This document shows, piece after piece, positions 1 to 9,986 of a DNA stretch of 64,000 nucleotides. This DNA is from Streptomyces sp. NBC_00271 (GTDB lineage Bacteria > Actinomycetota > Actinomycetes > Streptomycetales > Streptomycetaceae). Both the position numbers and the translations under genes were made by a program. Below the pieces are notes generated by a model. It saw only the letters and a program-made list of their open reading frames with translations, had not been told where the DNA came from and did not search any database. The stretch is taken from NCBI RefSeq assembly GCF_036178845.1, contig NZ_CP108070.1:6944001-7008000 (forward strand), in the 5' to 3' direction. Numbering within the stretch: position 1 is the first letter of the stretch; the number at the start of each line of letters is the position of its first letter.

Positions 1-724
1 CCGTCATCACGACCCCCCGTTCCCGCAGGTCCTTCAGCAGGCGTTGGACCATCTCGCGGGAGGCCCCCACGGACCCGGCGAGTTCCTGTTTGCTCAGGGG
101 GACGGAGAGTTCGATGCCCTGGTCGGTGCGCCGTCCGTGCGTGCGCGCGAGGTCCAGCAGCAGGATCGCGAAGCGCTCCCGCACGCTGAGGGAGGCGAAT
201 TCCAGGCGGCGCCGATCGGCCGCCCGGGTGCGATCAGTGGTGAGGCCGAGGAGGGCGAAGGAGACGGCGGGGAAGCGGGCGAGGAACTCGGTGAACCGGC
301 CGCGTTCGACCGCGACCGTACGGACCGGCTCCAGGGCCGTCACGGTGGCCGACCGCGGGCGCCCGGTGAGCGCCGCGGACTCCCCGATGATGTCGCCGGG
401 GCCGCGCAGCGCGAGCAGCGCCTCGTAGCCGTTGGAGGCGGCCGCGGTCACCTTCGTCCAGCCGTGCGTGACGAACAGGACGTGCGAGGACGGCTCGCTC
501 TGATGCAGTAGCACCATCCGGGGCGCGAACGAGAGCTCGTGCCCGAGATCGAGCAGCGCCGAGCGGTCCTCGCTCTCCAGCCGGGCCAGGAACGGCACCC
601 GGTCGTCGAGCCCCCCGTCGCCGGGTAAGCCCGACGAATCCCACGATCCCGGTAAGTCCGATGACCCGGATGACCCCGATGACCCGGATGCCCCGGATGA
701 GTCCGGTGCGTGTGCTGCCGTCAT
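1..724 (-). CDS. Crp/Fnr-family transcriptional regulator, 3' end cut off by window edge
   Basis: Reading the minus strand from ATG at 724-722 gives an open frame of 241 codons that runs off the left edge. It has a cyclic-nucleotide-binding-like beta-roll (about residues 45-150, with GPGDIIGESAALTGRPRSAT) followed by a Crp-type winged helix-turn-helix (LSKQELAGSVGASREMVQRL). This is the standard Crp/Fnr layout, so the protein should bind DNA in response to a small ligand; the ligand cannot be read from the sequence. A GGGGGA ribosome site lies just before the ATG. The first 36 residues are a Ser/Gly low-complexity tail and contain two TTA leucine codons (codons 24 and 33), rare in Streptomyces and normally read by bldA tRNA. 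An internal GTG near 600 could be the true start, which would remove both. Confidence 0.85.
   Translation of the reverse strand, partial: MTAAHAPDSSGASGSSGSSGSSDLPGSWDSSGLPGDGGLDDRVPFLARLESEDRSALLDLGHELSFAPRMVLLHQSEPSSHVLFVTHGWTKVTAAASNGYEALLALRGPGDIIGESAALTGRPRSATVTALEPVRTVAVERGRFTEFLARFPAVSFALLGLTTDRTRAADRRRLEFASLSVRERFAILLLDLARTHGRRTDQGIELSVPLSKQELAGSVGASREMVQRLLKDLRERGVVMT
648..706. repeat. Degenerate 9-bp tandem repeat in the 5' end of the Crp-like gene
   Basis: On the plus strand the 9-mer GATGACCCG recurs with small changes (GATGACCCC, GATGCCCCG and similar) about six times. It lies in frame and encodes the Ser-Ser-Gly run of the regulator's N-terminus, so copy-number change would lengthen or shorten the tail without a frameshift. 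Confidence 0.6.
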
Positions 725-1015
725 GGTCCCCCGATCGCCGCAGCCGACCGATCAAGGTACTGAAGGGCACACGGCGGTGGACAGAGATTGCGCGGTACCG
801 TCGGGGATCGGAAACTTTTGGGGACGAGCGCCCCGGGAATGCGCTAAGGCCGGCCCAACGATCACCCCGCAACGGCCCCGCCATGGCACCGCAACGCCCC
901 ACGACCGCCTCACGACCGCCTCACGACCGCCCCGTACCGGACTCCCGTCCGACCTGCGGGAGCACCGCGCTGACGTGGCAAGAAGTCCGGCGTGTCGCCC
1001 TGGACAGCATTTGTT
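725..1015. other. Intergenic region between the divergent Crp-like gene and the str operon
   Basis: I see no credible gene here: the open frames have no family resemblance and lack good ribosome sites. The stretch separates two divergent transcripts and should hold the promoter of the Crp-like gene, but no convincing -35/-10 pair was found for that direction. Confidence 0.5.
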
Positions 1016-1044
1016 TTGACCGAAGTCCTTGAGGTAGGTACGCT
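1016..1044 (+). promoter_or_regulatory. str operon promoter (HrdB-type)
   Basis: TTGACC at 1016-1021 and TACGCT at 1039-1044 are separated by 17 bp, a good vegetative sigma-70-type promoter for Streptomyces. It would give an rpsL leader of roughly 190 nt. It is inferred from sequence only. Confidence 0.7.
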
Positions 1045-1163
1045 CAGACCTTGTGCCTGGGGTGTGCCCTGGCTCGCGTGCGTGCCTTCAAACCGCAAGG
1101 CGAGCCGTAACCGGCCACCGTAATCTGCGCCCTTTTCGCCTCGCGGCGGGAGTCTGCAGCATT

Positions 1164-1192
1164 CGACACACCCGACCGCGTGGGTCGGAGAT
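1164..1192 (+). promoter_or_regulatory. Leader element shared with rpsJ (copy 1)
   Basis: These 29 nt are identical, base for base, to 12985-13013 in the S10 leader. The core can fold into a 6-bp hairpin (CCGACC, loop GCGTG, GGTCGG). It lies 47 nt before the rpsL start. Such exact conservation between two unlinked leaders suggests a common regulator or processing site acting on both r-protein operons. Confidence 0.7.
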
Positions 1193-1238
1193 GTTCCAGG
1201 TTAGCTTCACCATTCGGCACACAGAAACCGGAGAAGTA

Positions 1239-1610
1239 GTGCCTACGATCCAGCAGCTGGTCCGGAAGGGCCGGCAGGACAAGGTCGAGAAGAACAAGAC
1301 GCCCGCACTCGAGGGTTCGCCCCAGCGTCGCGGCGTCTGCACGCGTGTGTTCACGACCACCCCGAAGAAGCCGAACTCGGCCCTGCGTAAGGTCGCGCGT
1401 GTGCGTCTGACCAGCGGGATCGAGGTCACCGCTTACATTCCGGGTGAGGGACACAACCTGCAGGAGCACTCCATCGTGCTCGTGCGCGGCGGCCGTGTGA
1501 AGGACCTGCCGGGTGTTCGCTACAAGATCATCCGTGGTTCGCTCGACACCCAGGGTGTCAAGAACCGCAAGCAGGCCCGCAGCCGCTACGGCGCCAAGAA
1601 GGAGAAGTAG
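1239..1610 (+). CDS. rpsL: 30S ribosomal protein S12
   Basis: This 123-residue protein begins [14 protein letters not shown] and is S12 over its whole length; it sits at the decoding centre of the 30S subunit. The GTG at 1239 was chosen because it follows GGAGAAG and gives the family's normal N-terminus; the frame is open further upstream but that part is leader. The conserved loops [10 protein letters not shown] and [10 protein letters not shown] are intact, with lysines at the positions where substitutions give streptomycin resistance, so the sequence looks wild type. First gene of the str operon, 2 bp before rpsG. Confidence 0.98.
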   Translation: MPTIQQLVRKGRQDKVEKNKTPALEGSPQRRGVCTRVFTTTPKKPNSALRKVARVRLTSGIEVTAYIPGEGHNLQEHSIVLVRGGRVKDLPGVRYKIIRGSLDTQGVKNRKQARSRYGAKKEK

Positions 1611-1612
1611 AA

Positions 1613-2083
1613 ATGCCTCGTAAGGGCCCCGCCCCGAAGCGCCCGGTCATCATCGACCCGGTCTACGGTTCCCCTCTGGTGACCTCCCTCATCAACAAGG
1701 TGCTGCTGAACGGCAAGCGCTCCACCGCCGAGCGCATCGTCTACGGCGCCATGGAGGGTCTGCGTGAGAAGACGGGCAACGACCCGATCATCACGCTGAA
1801 GCGCGCGCTGGAGAACATCAAGCCGACCCTCGAGGTCAAGTCCCGCCGTGTCGGTGGTGCGACGTACCAGGTTCCGATCGAGGTCAAGCCCGGTCGCGCC
1901 AACACGCTCGCGCTGCGCTGGCTCGTCGGTTACTCCCGCGCCCGTCGCGAGAAGACCATGACCGAGCGTCTGCTCAACGAGCTTCTCGACGCCTCCAACG
2001 GCCTTGGTGCCGCTGTGAAGAAGCGCGAGGACACCCACAAGATGGCCGAGTCCAACAAGGCCTTCGCGCACTACCGCTGGTAG
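1613..2083 (+). CDS. rpsG: 30S ribosomal protein S7
   Basis: 156 residues starting [12 protein letters not shown], full-length S7, the primary assembly protein that binds the 3' major domain of 16S rRNA and contacts the E-site. Starts 2 bp after the rpsL stop, so it is probably translationally coupled. In enteric bacteria S7 is the autoregulator of the str operon; whether that holds here cannot be judged from the sequence. Confidence 0.98.
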   Translation: MPRKGPAPKRPVIIDPVYGSPLVTSLINKVLLNGKRSTAERIVYGAMEGLREKTGNDPIITLKRALENIKPTLEVKSRRVGGATYQVPIEVKPGRANTLALRWLVGYSRARREKTMTERLLNELLDASNGLGAAVKKREDTHKMAESNKAFAHYRW

Positions 2084-2122
2084 TCGCTACCCCCATCGAG
2101 ACCGAGAGAAGACCGAAGCCTT

Positions 2123-4249
2123 ATGGCTACCACTTCACTTGACCTGGCCAGGGTCCGCAACATCGGGATCATGGCCCACATCGACGCGGGCAAGACGACC
2201 ACCACCGAGCGGATCCTCTTCTACACCGGCGTCAGCTACAAGATCGGTGAGGTCCACGACGGCGCTGCCACCATGGACTGGATGGAGCAGGAGCAGGAGC
2301 GTGGCATCACGATCACCTCTGCTGCCACCACCTGTCACTGGCCGCTCGAGGACAACGACTACACGATCAACATCATCGACACCCCGGGGCACGTCGACTT
2401 CACGGTCGAGGTGGAGCGTTCGCTCCGCGTCCTCGACGGTGCCGTCACGGTGTTCGACGGTGTCGCCGGTGTGGAGCCGCAGTCCGAGACGGTGTGGCGT
2501 CAGGCCGACCGTTACGGCGTGCCGCGCATCTGCTTCGTGAACAAGCTTGACCGCACCGGCGCCGAGTTCCACCGCTGCGTGGACATGATCAAGGACCGGC
2601 TTGGCGCCGTTCCGATCATCATGCAGCTGCCGATCGGTGCCGAGATGGACTTCAAGGGCGTTGTGGACCTGGTCCGCATGAAGGCGCTCGTGTGGTCCGC
2701 CGAGGCCGCCAAGGGCGAGATGTACGACGTCGTCGACATCCCGGCCACGCACGCCGAGGCTGCCGAGGAGTACCGCGGCAAGCTGGTCGAGACGGTCGCG
2801 GAGCACGACGACGAGATCATGGAGCTGTTCCTGGAGGGCCAGGAGCCCACCGAGGAGCAGCTGTACGCCGCGATCCGTCGCGTCACCATCGCGTCCGGCA
2901 AGTCCAACGGCGTCACCGTCACCCCGGTGTTCTGTGGCACCGCGTTCAAGAACAAGGGCGTCCAGCCCCTGCTCGACGCGGTCGTGCGCTACCTGCCGAC
3001 CCCGCTCGACGTCGAGGCCATCGAGGGCCACGACGTGAAGGACCCCGAGCTGGTCGTCAAGCGCAAGCCGTCGGACGACGAGCCGCTGTCCGCGCTCGCC
3101 TTCAAGATCATGAGCGACCCGCACCTGGGCAAGCTCACCTTCGTCCGGGTCTACTCGGGCCGCCTGGAGTCGGGTTCGGCAGTGCTGAACTCGGTCAAGG
3201 GCAAGAAGGAGCGCATCGGCAAGATCTACCGTATGCACGCGAACAAGCGTGAGGAGATCGAGTCGGTGGGCGCCGGCGACATCGTCGCCGTCATGGGCCT
3301 GAAGCAGACCACCACGGGTGAGACGCTGGCCGACGACAAGAACCCGGTCATCCTGGAGTCCATGGACTTCCCGGCGCCGGTCATTCAGGTCGCCATCGAG
3401 CCCAAGTCCAAGGGTGACCAGGAGAAGCTGGGTGTCGCCATCCAGCGTCTCGCGGAGGAGGACCCCTCCTTCCAGGTTCACTCGGACGAGGAGACCGGCC
3501 AGACCATCATCGGTGGTATGGGCGAGCTGCACCTCGAGGTGCTGGTCGACCGTATGCGCCGTGAGTTCAAGGTCGAGGCCAACGTCGGCAAGCCGCAGGT
3601 CGCGTACCGTGAGACGATCCGCAAGGCCGTCGAGCGTCACGACTACACGCACAAGAAGCAGACCGGTGGTACCGGTCAGTTCGCCAAGGTGCAGATCGCG
3701 ATCGAGCCGATCGAGGGCGGCGACGCCTCGTACGAGTTCGTGAACAAGGTCACCGGTGGCCGCATCCCGAAGGAGTACATCCCTTCGGTCGACGCGGGTG
3801 CGCAGGAGGCCATGCAGTTCGGCATCCTGGCCGGCTACGAGATGACGGGCGTCCGCGTCATTCTTCTCGACGGTGGCTACCACGAGGTCGACTCCTCCGA
3901 GCTCGCGTTCAAGATCGCCGGTTCGCAGGCCTTCAAGGAGGCCGCGCGCAAGGCCAGCCCCGTGCTGCTCGAGCCGATGATGGCCGTCGAGGTCACCACG
4001 CCCGAGGACTACATGGGTGAGGTCATCGGCGACATCAACTCCCGCCGTGGTCAGATCCAGGCCATGGAGGAGCGTATGGGCGCCCGGATCGTCAAGGGCC
4101 TCGTACCTCTCTCGGAGATGTTCGGCTACGTCGGCGACCTCCGCAGCAAGACCTCGGGTCGCGCAAGCTACTCGATGCAGTTCGACTCCTACGCCGAGGT
4201 TCCCCGGAACGTCGCCGAGGAGATCATCGCGAAGGCCAAGGGCGAGTAA
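2123..4249 (+). CDS. fusA: Elongation factor G
   Basis: 708 residues, the usual length for EF-G, the GTPase that drives ribosomal translocation and, with RRF, ribosome recycling. The G domain shows [12 protein letters not shown] (P-loop), the switch-I RGITI, DTPGH and NKLD; the later domains include [11 protein letters not shown] and the C-terminal EF-G/RF3-like domain ending in [11 protein letters not shown]. The start ATG at 2123 is preceded by a purine-rich but weak ribosome site. Third gene of the str operon, 39 bp after rpsG. Confidence 0.98.
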   Translation: MATTSLDLARVRNIGIMAHIDAGKTTTTERILFYTGVSYKIGEVHDGAATMDWMEQEQERGITITSAATTCHWPLEDNDYTINIIDTPGHVDFTVEVERSLRVLDGAVTVFDGVAGVEPQSETVWRQADRYGVPRICFVNKLDRTGAEFHRCVDMIKDRLGAVPIIMQLPIGAEMDFKGVVDLVRMKALVWSAEAAKGEMYDVVDIPATHAEAAEEYRGKLVETVAEHDDEIMELFLEGQEPTEEQLYAAIRRVTIASGKSNGVTVTPVFCGTAFKNKGVQPLLDAVVRYLPTPLDVEAIEGHDVKDPELVVKRKPSDDEPLSALAFKIMSDPHLGKLTFVRVYSGRLESGSAVLNSVKGKKERIGKIYRMHANKREEIESVGAGDIVAVMGLKQTTTGETLADDKNPVILESMDFPAPVIQVAIEPKSKGDQEKLGVAIQRLAEEDPSFQVHSDEETGQTIIGGMGELHLEVLVDRMRREFKVEANVGKPQVAYRETIRKAVERHDYTHKKQTGGTGQFAKVQIAIEPIEGGDASYEFVNKVTGGRIPKEYIPSVDAGAQEAMQFGILAGYEMTGVRVILLDGGYHEVDSSELAFKIAGSQAFKEAARKASPVLLEPMMAVEVTTPEDYMGEVIGDINSRRGQIQAMEERMGARIVKGLVPLSEMFGYVGDLRSKTSGRASYSMQFDSYAEVPRNVAEEIIAKAKGE

Positions 4250-4307
4250 CGCACCCCGTTTACACGCTTTAGGCTTGACACCGACCGCCGGGGCTTCGAA
4301 CCGGCAA

Positions 4308-4327
4308 GGGGACGAGGGATCGTCCCC
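4308..4327 (+). other. Stem-loop in the fusA-tuf spacer
   Basis: GGGGACGA and TCGTCCCC form a perfect 8-bp stem with a 4-nt loop in the 168-bp spacer. A TTGACA lies at 4275-4280 but has no matching -10 at 17 bp. Extra tuf-proximal transcription is known in some streptomycetes; here a promoter is possible but not shown. Confidence 0.4.
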
Positions 4328-4417
4328 CGGGGGAGAACCCCGGCGGGCGGCATCCCAGCAAAGATCACCTGGCGCCGATGAGTAAGGCGTACCAGAACCA
4401 CTCCACAGGAGGACCCA

Positions 4418-5611
<1,194 letters not shown>

Positions 5612-5657
5612 GTCCTTGTTGGCTTGACAGCCTGGTAGCTCCTCGCGAGCTCCTTGA

Positions 5658-5693
5658 AGGGGCCCGTACGACTTCGGTCGTACGGGCCCCTTT
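5658..5693. terminator. Strong intrinsic terminator after tuf
   Basis: A perfect 16-bp stem (5658-5673 with 5678-5693) closed by a TTCG tetraloop; the right arm ends in TTT. It ends the str operon and separates it from the variable zone. Confidence 0.9.
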
Positions 5694-5833
5694 GCCGTGC
5701 CCATCGCGCACACTGCGTGAGTGGATTCCAATGACCTGGGCATGGTGGGACGCCGGCCGCTGCCGACGAAGCCGGTTCTTCCGGACGTGGCGGGGGCGCA
5801 TCAGCGTGGCCCGGCCGATGCCGTGGAGGCGAA

Positions 5834-6022
5834 GTGGCGGCAGCCGGCGCTGGTGTGGCAGTGAAGCATGAGGTCGCTGCTCCCGGCGTGCGCCGCCTGA
5901 AGTTCTGGATGGTCGACCGGACGGTGGTGCTGCAACGGCTGGTGATCGACACGGGTGGGCTCGGGCCGACGTACCTGGGCCCGCCGGAGAGCCGTCGCGT
6001 GGACCGGGGTGTCACCAGGTGA
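5834..6022 (+). pseudogene. C-terminal remnant of a GH115-like glycoside hydrolase
   Basis: The 62-codon frame encodes LKFWMVDRTVVLQRLVIDTG followed by GLGPTYLGPPESRRV, which resembles the extreme C-terminus of glycoside hydrolase family 115 (xylan alpha-glucuronidase) proteins. About a thousand upstream codons expected for that family are absent: the region ahead is the str terminator. I read this as a decayed gene end, not a functional peptide. The frame overlaps the 3' end of the convergent P450 gene by 11 bp. Family assignment rests on recalled motif similarity. Confidence 0.55.
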
Positions 6023-7256
6023 CCGGCAGTGCCACCGGGCCGCGGATCATCGTGCGCTGCCGGAAGGGGACCTGATCGGCGGGTACGGCGAGGCGCAGCC
6101 CGGGCAGGCGTTCGAGCAGGGTGTCGATCAGCAGCTCGATCTGCATACGGGAGAAGACGGCGCCCGTACAGAAGTGCGGCCCGTTGCCGAACGACACATG
6201 GGGGCCCGCGTCCCGGTCGAAGTCGATCCGGTCGGGGTCGGGGAAGACGTCCGGGTCGCGGTTGGCGGCCAGGTAGGAGACGTAGACGGCGTCGCCCGCG
6301 CTGACGAGGGTGCCGTGGAGGTCGACGTCCTGCGTGGCGATGCGGGGCAGACCGACGGCGGCGCGGTGCGGGATGTGGCGCAGGAGTTCCTCGATGCCCG
6401 CCGGGCGGGAGGCGGGGTCGTCGCGGAAGCGTGCCAGCAGGTCGGGCCGGGTGAGGAGGAGGTAGAACATCTGGCCGCTGTTGTTGGTGACGGCCTCGCC
6501 GCCGATCTGGAGCGGCCCGGCGACACTGATCGCCTCCTCCAGGCCGAGCTCGCCCCGCCGCACGGCACCACCGAGCAGGGACAACACGTCCTCGCTGTCA
6601 CCGTCGCTCTCGCTTTCGCTGCGCTCGCGGACGGCCTCCCCGATCCACCCGAAGAGCCCCTTCTTGGCCTGCTCGGAGGCCTCGGCGCCGCCCGCCGTGC
6701 TGATGATCTCCCGCGTCCAGTCGTGCAACTTCTGCCGCTCGTCGACGGGTACGCCCATGACCTCGCAGACGACGTTGATCGGGAAGGGTTCGAGGACCCG
6801 TTCGACCAGGTCCGCCGGGGGGCCGTCCGCCACCGTCCCGTCCATCAGGGCATCGAGCATCTCCTGGGCACGGGGGCGCAGGCGCTTCACGGCGCTCACG
6901 GTGTAGGCGGCCGAGACGGCGTTCCGGAGCCGGTTGTGGTCGGGCTGATCGGCCCAGGCCAGGGCTCCGGGGCGCGGTGCGAAGTGCGGCGCCAGTCGCG
7001 TGACCTGCCGGACGGAGGCCTCCCGCCGGCTGAACCGGGGATCGTTCGTGATCATCTTCACGTCGGCGTAGCGCGTCGCCAGCCACGCCCAGCCCTCCCC
7101 GTACGGAAGCCGGATCCGCGTCAGCGGCCCCTCCCGCATCAGCTCCGCGAGCACCGGCTCGAACTCGGTGGCGTTCAGCTCACCGGCGGGCCAGTCCCGA
7201 ACAGGAGGAAGGGGCTGCTCGGGCCGCTCGGCGAGTGTGCTGGTTTCTTCTGCCAT
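6012..7256 (-). CDS. Cytochrome P450 monooxygenase
   Basis: 414 residues, normal for a soluble bacterial class-I P450, which inserts one oxygen atom using electrons from ferredoxin and its reductase. The heme loop is FGNGPHFCTG with the thiolate Cys363; the K-helix ExxR is EELLR at 289-293; the I-helix segment is GGEAVTN at 252-258, where the usual acid-alcohol pair is not clear (E254 and T257). It looks like CYP105/107-type Streptomyces enzymes. No ferredoxin or biosynthetic partner lies nearby, so the substrate is unknown. It stands alone between tuf and the Uma2 gene. Confidence 0.93.
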   Translation of the reverse strand: MAEETSTLAERPEQPLPPVRDWPAGELNATEFEPVLAELMREGPLTRIRLPYGEGWAWLATRYADVKMITNDPRFSRREASVRQVTRLAPHFAPRPGALAWADQPDHNRLRNAVSAAYTVSAVKRLRPRAQEMLDALMDGTVADGPPADLVERVLEPFPINVVCEVMGVPVDERQKLHDWTREIISTAGGAEASEQAKKGLFGWIGEAVRERSESESDGDSEDVLSLLGGAVRRGELGLEEAISVAGPLQIGGEAVTNNSGQMFYLLLTRPDLLARFRDDPASRPAGIEELLRHIPHRAAVGLPRIATQDVDLHGTLVSAGDAVYVSYLAANRDPDVFPDPDRIDFDRDAGPHVSFGNGPHFCTGAVFSRMQIELLIDTLLERLPGLRLAVPADQVPFRQRTMIRGPVALPVTW

Positions 7257-7343
7257 GCGTTCAGCATCATCGGGCGGGGGCGAGGTGTCGCGCGAGAGTG
7301 CTCCGGGCGGAGCAGCGGAATGCCTTCGTCGCCGCGGTCCGGC

Positions 7344-7940
7344 TTACTGGTTCGGGTACCGGGGCAGGTCCGCGGTCGAGATCGTCCACTCGGCGATGGT
7401 CACGTCTTCGCCGTACATGAAGTCTTTGCGGGTGGCGTAGCGGGGGCCGATGGGGGTGGGGTGGATGTCGGAGAGGACGGCACCCTCTCCCACGCGCGGG
7501 TCGAAGATCACGTACAACGGAATGCCCAGCAACGGATAGTCCCGTACCTTGCTCACCCAGTCGTTGTCCGGGTTCGAGCGGGAAACGATCTCGACGGCCG
7601 CGATGATCGTACGAGGGTCGAAGGACCCGTCTCCCTCCATGTCCGCCTCGGCGATCAGCATGACGTCGGGGTGGCGCATGACGCCCTCGGGCTCGTTTTC
7701 CACGTCCGGGGTACCGGTGTGGGCCACGAGGTTCTCCGGCATCACCTTCTCAAGACGTTTCCGGAGGCGCAGCGCGGTGAGTTCGTGCTGCTTCACGGGC
7801 GACATCATGTCGTGGACGATCCCTTCCTTGGTGATCTCGAACTTGCCGGGAAGGGTGTCGTCCATGGACTGAACGAAGTCCCGCATGGCCCGGTACAGAT
7901 GGGAGGCGCCCTGCTGCGCGTCGTCTGCGGCGATGGTCAT
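7344..7940 (-). CDS. Uma2-family (DUF820) putative endonuclease
   Basis: 198 residues from ATG at 7940, which follows GAGGAG; the frame continues upstream to about 8027 but without a better start. The core HPDVMLIAEAD, then AVEIVSRSNPDND, a lysine and GIPLYVIFDPR matches the Uma2/DUF820 PD-(D/E)XK fold, whose members are common as multicopy genes in Streptomyces and cyanobacteria and have no settled function. The acidic residues of the nuclease motif appear present. Neighbouring gene fragments suggest this is a turnover hotspot. Confidence 0.8.
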   Translation of the reverse strand: MTIAADDAQQGASHLYRAMRDFVQSMDDTLPGKFEITKEGIVHDMMSPVKQHELTALRLRKRLEKVMPENLVAHTGTPDVENEPEGVMRHPDVMLIAEADMEGDGSFDPRTIIAAVEIVSRSNPDNDWVSKVRDYPLLGIPLYVIFDPRVGEGAVLSDIHPTPIGPRYATRKDFMYGEDVTIAEWTISTADLPRYPNQ

Positions 7941-7992
7941 GGCGCTCGCTCCTCGTCTGCCGTGCCCGGGGGCAAGGATCGTCACGTTCATG

Positions 7993-8298
7993 CTAGGCGG
8001 CCTCCAGGAGATCGGATCGGCAGCCACGGCAGCGGCCGGGGCCGGGCGAGCGGAAGGCGCGGTCGCAGCCCTCGCAGTTCTGGAACGGATGTCGTACGTC
8101 CGGGGGCGGCGCGGGCACGCGGAACGGTGGCGGCGCAGGCGGTAGCTGCGAGGCGAGTCGATGGGCGAGGAGAGCGACTGGGCGCCGCAGGTCTTCGGGT
8201 GGCAGGTCCGCGGTCAGCGCGCGCTGTACGGCGCTGGGGGTGAGGTCGCGTTCCAGCCAGGCGGCGACTCCGGGGGCCAGGGTCGTCCGGGTCGAGGC
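7993..8298 (-). pseudogene. 5'-truncated remnant of a Streptomyces helix-turn-helix protein (zinc-ribbon C-terminus)
   Basis: The minus frame ending at the TAG at 7995-7993 reads TTLAPGVAAWLERDLTPSAV, then the HRLASQLPP region and finally QNCEGCDRAFRSPGPGRCRG and a last cysteine. This CxxC...CxxC tail is typical of a Streptomyces HTH/replication-associated family. An in-frame TAG at 8301-8299 cuts off everything upstream, so the DNA-binding N-terminus is missing. It is a degraded gene end that begins about 50 bp from the Uma2 start. Confidence 0.6.
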
Positions 8299-8397
8299 CT
8301 ACCTCGAGGGCCGTCTGGGTGTCGTCGCCTACTCCGAGTGCGCCCGATATCCGGCAGGTACGCCCATGACCGAGTGAGGCGATCCGGAACTTCCGGC

Positions 8398-8610
8398 TCA
8401 ACAGGCGCCGGCCCCGCTACGAGGCTGAGCCTCCTCGGCGCGTGAGGCATCGGCGGTCTGGCACCGCGAGTGCGGCCCGTCGTTCGTACGTGGCTGGAGC
8501 CGGATCATGGGGATACCGGGCCGCGCCTTGATGAAGGCGGCGAAGTCGTCGTCGACGTGAAGCACGGTCAGGCCGTGGTGTTCGGCCGTGAGCGCGATCA
8601 GGGTGTCCAT
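8398..8610 (-). pseudogene. Truncated PIN-domain (VapC-like) toxin fragment
   Basis: The 70-codon frame begins MDTLIALTAEHHGLTVLHVD and continues DFAAFIKARPGIPMIRL, the C-terminal third of a VapC/PIN ribonuclease: the helix and strand carrying a catalytic aspartate. The first roughly 80 residues with the other acidic residues are missing and no VapB antitoxin is adjacent. The last 30 codons are non-homologous run-on. Most likely a dead toxin-antitoxin remnant. Confidence 0.6.
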
Positions 8611-8775
8611 GGGGGAGGGCCGCTCGGTGGTGCCCGATTGGTCTGGCTGTCGACGGGAGGACGGATGGCCAGACCGCGAGCGACGTGGGCCGAGGCTGGG
8701 ACGGCGTCCAGGCCGTCAACGCCGGATTTTCGAACCAGACGGACTTCTCCGGCCTGGTGCGGAACGGCGCGGTGG

Positions 8776-9129
8776 TCAGTTCGTGGCCGGGGAAGCCGTC
8801 TCGTCGGCCTTGATGTCGAAGTTGATCTGGTCTCCCTGGACGGAAGTCACCTTGACCGTTACACCCAAGGTGCTGCCGTCTTTCGCCGTGAGCTTGCACC
8901 GGGTGGTGGTACCGACCTTGCCGGCGAGGTCCTCGGGACAAGTGATGCTCGGCTTCGGCTGGTTCATCGTGGCGGCGAGTTTTTCGGCGACGATGGTGGC
9001 CAGCTTGTCCGCGGACATTTTCGGCGTGGACGTTCCGACGTGGGCCGAGGCCGAGCAGCCGACGAGCAGCGCGCCGGAGGCGACGGCCGAGAGGATCGAA
9101 GTCGCTGCGGACAACCGAGTTGTGGTCAT
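8776..9129 (-). CDS. DUF4333 lipoprotein
   Basis: 117 residues from ATG at 9129, preceded by GGAG at a 6-nt spacing. The N-terminus MTTTRLSAATSILSAVASGA runs into LLVGC, a lipobox, so the mature protein should be anchored to the outer face of the membrane. The rest carries the DUF4333 pattern ITCPEDLAGKVGTTTRCKLT followed by a beta-rich VTVKVTSVQ segment. DUF4333 proteins are small actinobacterial exported proteins of unknown role. Transcribed divergently from the WXG100-like cassette. Confidence 0.85.
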   Translation of the reverse strand: MTTTRLSAATSILSAVASGALLVGCSASAHVGTSTPKMSADKLATIVAEKLAATMNQPKPSITCPEDLAGKVGTTTRCKLTAKDGSTLGVTVKVTSVQGDQINFDIKADETASPATN

Positions 9130-9550
9130 GGTGGACTCCGGTGTGGGGGGATCACGGCAAGAAGCGGCAGGAAGCATACTTGGCAGATGTGCGCGGGCAC
9201 GTTGGAGGGGCTCCCTCGCATGAACCGGCATGGCCAACGCTTCCGCAGTCAGGCTGCCAACGCACGTCCCCTCTGAGCTCGTACGGCTCTGACGGGCACC
9301 ATCGGTGTGGTGACGACCCGGTGGGGTCGGAGACCCGTGTCGGCCAACTCCCCTTTGGGATCAGGGACCGACGGGACGACACCGGTGGCAGGTGGACCTG
9401 AGAGTCCTCACTTCCGCATGGGCATGTTCAGGATATGTGCAGGAACTCGTTCAGGCCGAGGCTGGAGGCGTCGGCGCTCCGGAACGGTCGATAGGGTGCA
9501 CGAAGATTTTCCGTGCTGTGCCTGTCGGGCGAGCGACGGACGAGGTGCGA
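9130..9550. other. Divergent intergenic region
   Basis: About 420 bp between the DUF4333 gene and the ESX-like cassette. Open frames extend back from the first cassette gene, but they lack family features and a ribosome site. No clear promoter hexamers or repeats were recognised. Confidence 0.4.
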
Positions 9551-9976
9551 ATGCAACGGGGGTTGCCCATGGGGTCCGGAGTCGGTGGCGAGCCGAGACT
9601 TGCGAGCTCGGCGAGCGACAAGACGCGCGCGGCGAAGTTCATGGAAGAGCACCTGATGCCGGACACCCAGGCAGCCGCCCGCATGGCGGACGGCGGCGGG
9701 GCCCCAGTGCGGCCACCCTTCGTCGGCCCGGTGGCCCCCGCGAGCCCCCTGATCAAGCAGGACACGGGGCTGAAGGGGCTCTCCGGCTGGGCCTCGGACC
9801 AGGCTGTTTCCGACGCGCTGACCGCCTGGCAGGGGCAGGCGAACCGGCTCATGGCGCGGCTCCAGCAGGAGGTGAACGCGCTGCACGGCACGAAGAACCT
9901 CTTCCTCAACCAGGACACCACCGTCGGCGCGCAGGCGGCCGGGGTACGGCCCCCCAGCAGTTTCGACGGCATGTGA
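9551..9976 (+). CDS. Small alpha-helical WXG100/ESX-like protein
   Basis: 141 residues from ATG 9551 (GAGGTG upstream; in-frame GTG at 9545 and ATG at 9569 are alternatives). After a disordered N-terminal half, the C-terminal part SDQAVSDALTAWQGQANRLM and the following helix resembles the helical hairpin of ESAT-6/WXG100-type secreted proteins, with a tryptophan near the turn. It ends 10 bp before the next gene, so the pair is probably cotranscribed. No secretion ATPase (EccC) is in the window. Function unknown; partner or chaperone of the larger neighbour is the simplest guess. Confidence 0.6.
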   Translation: MQRGLPMGSGVGGEPRLASSASDKTRAAKFMEEHLMPDTQAAARMADGGGAPVRPPFVGPVAPASPLIKQDTGLKGLSGWASDQAVSDALTAWQGQANRLMARLQQEVNALHGTKNLFLNQDTTVGAQAAGVRPPSSFDGM

Positions 9977-9986
9977 CGGGACGGCC

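Noticed and set aside
4275..4303. TTGACA before tuf as a second tuf promoter
   Set aside because: No acceptable -10 at 16-19 bp; kept only as a possibility in the spacer entry.
5955..8243. 762-codon plus frame opposite the P450 and Uma2 genes
   Set aside because: Shadow; both minus genes have clear motifs.
8281..8380. Plus-strand fragment encoding VRVEAYLEGRLGVVAYSECA and a short tail
   Set aside because: Protein-like but too short to assign; it overlaps the 5' edge of the minus-strand HTH remnant and may be chance.
8655..8790. Plus-strand stretch resembling an FG-GAP-type repeat (GWDGVQAVNAG)
   Set aside because: Single weak repeat without a gene context; not enough to call a pseudogene.
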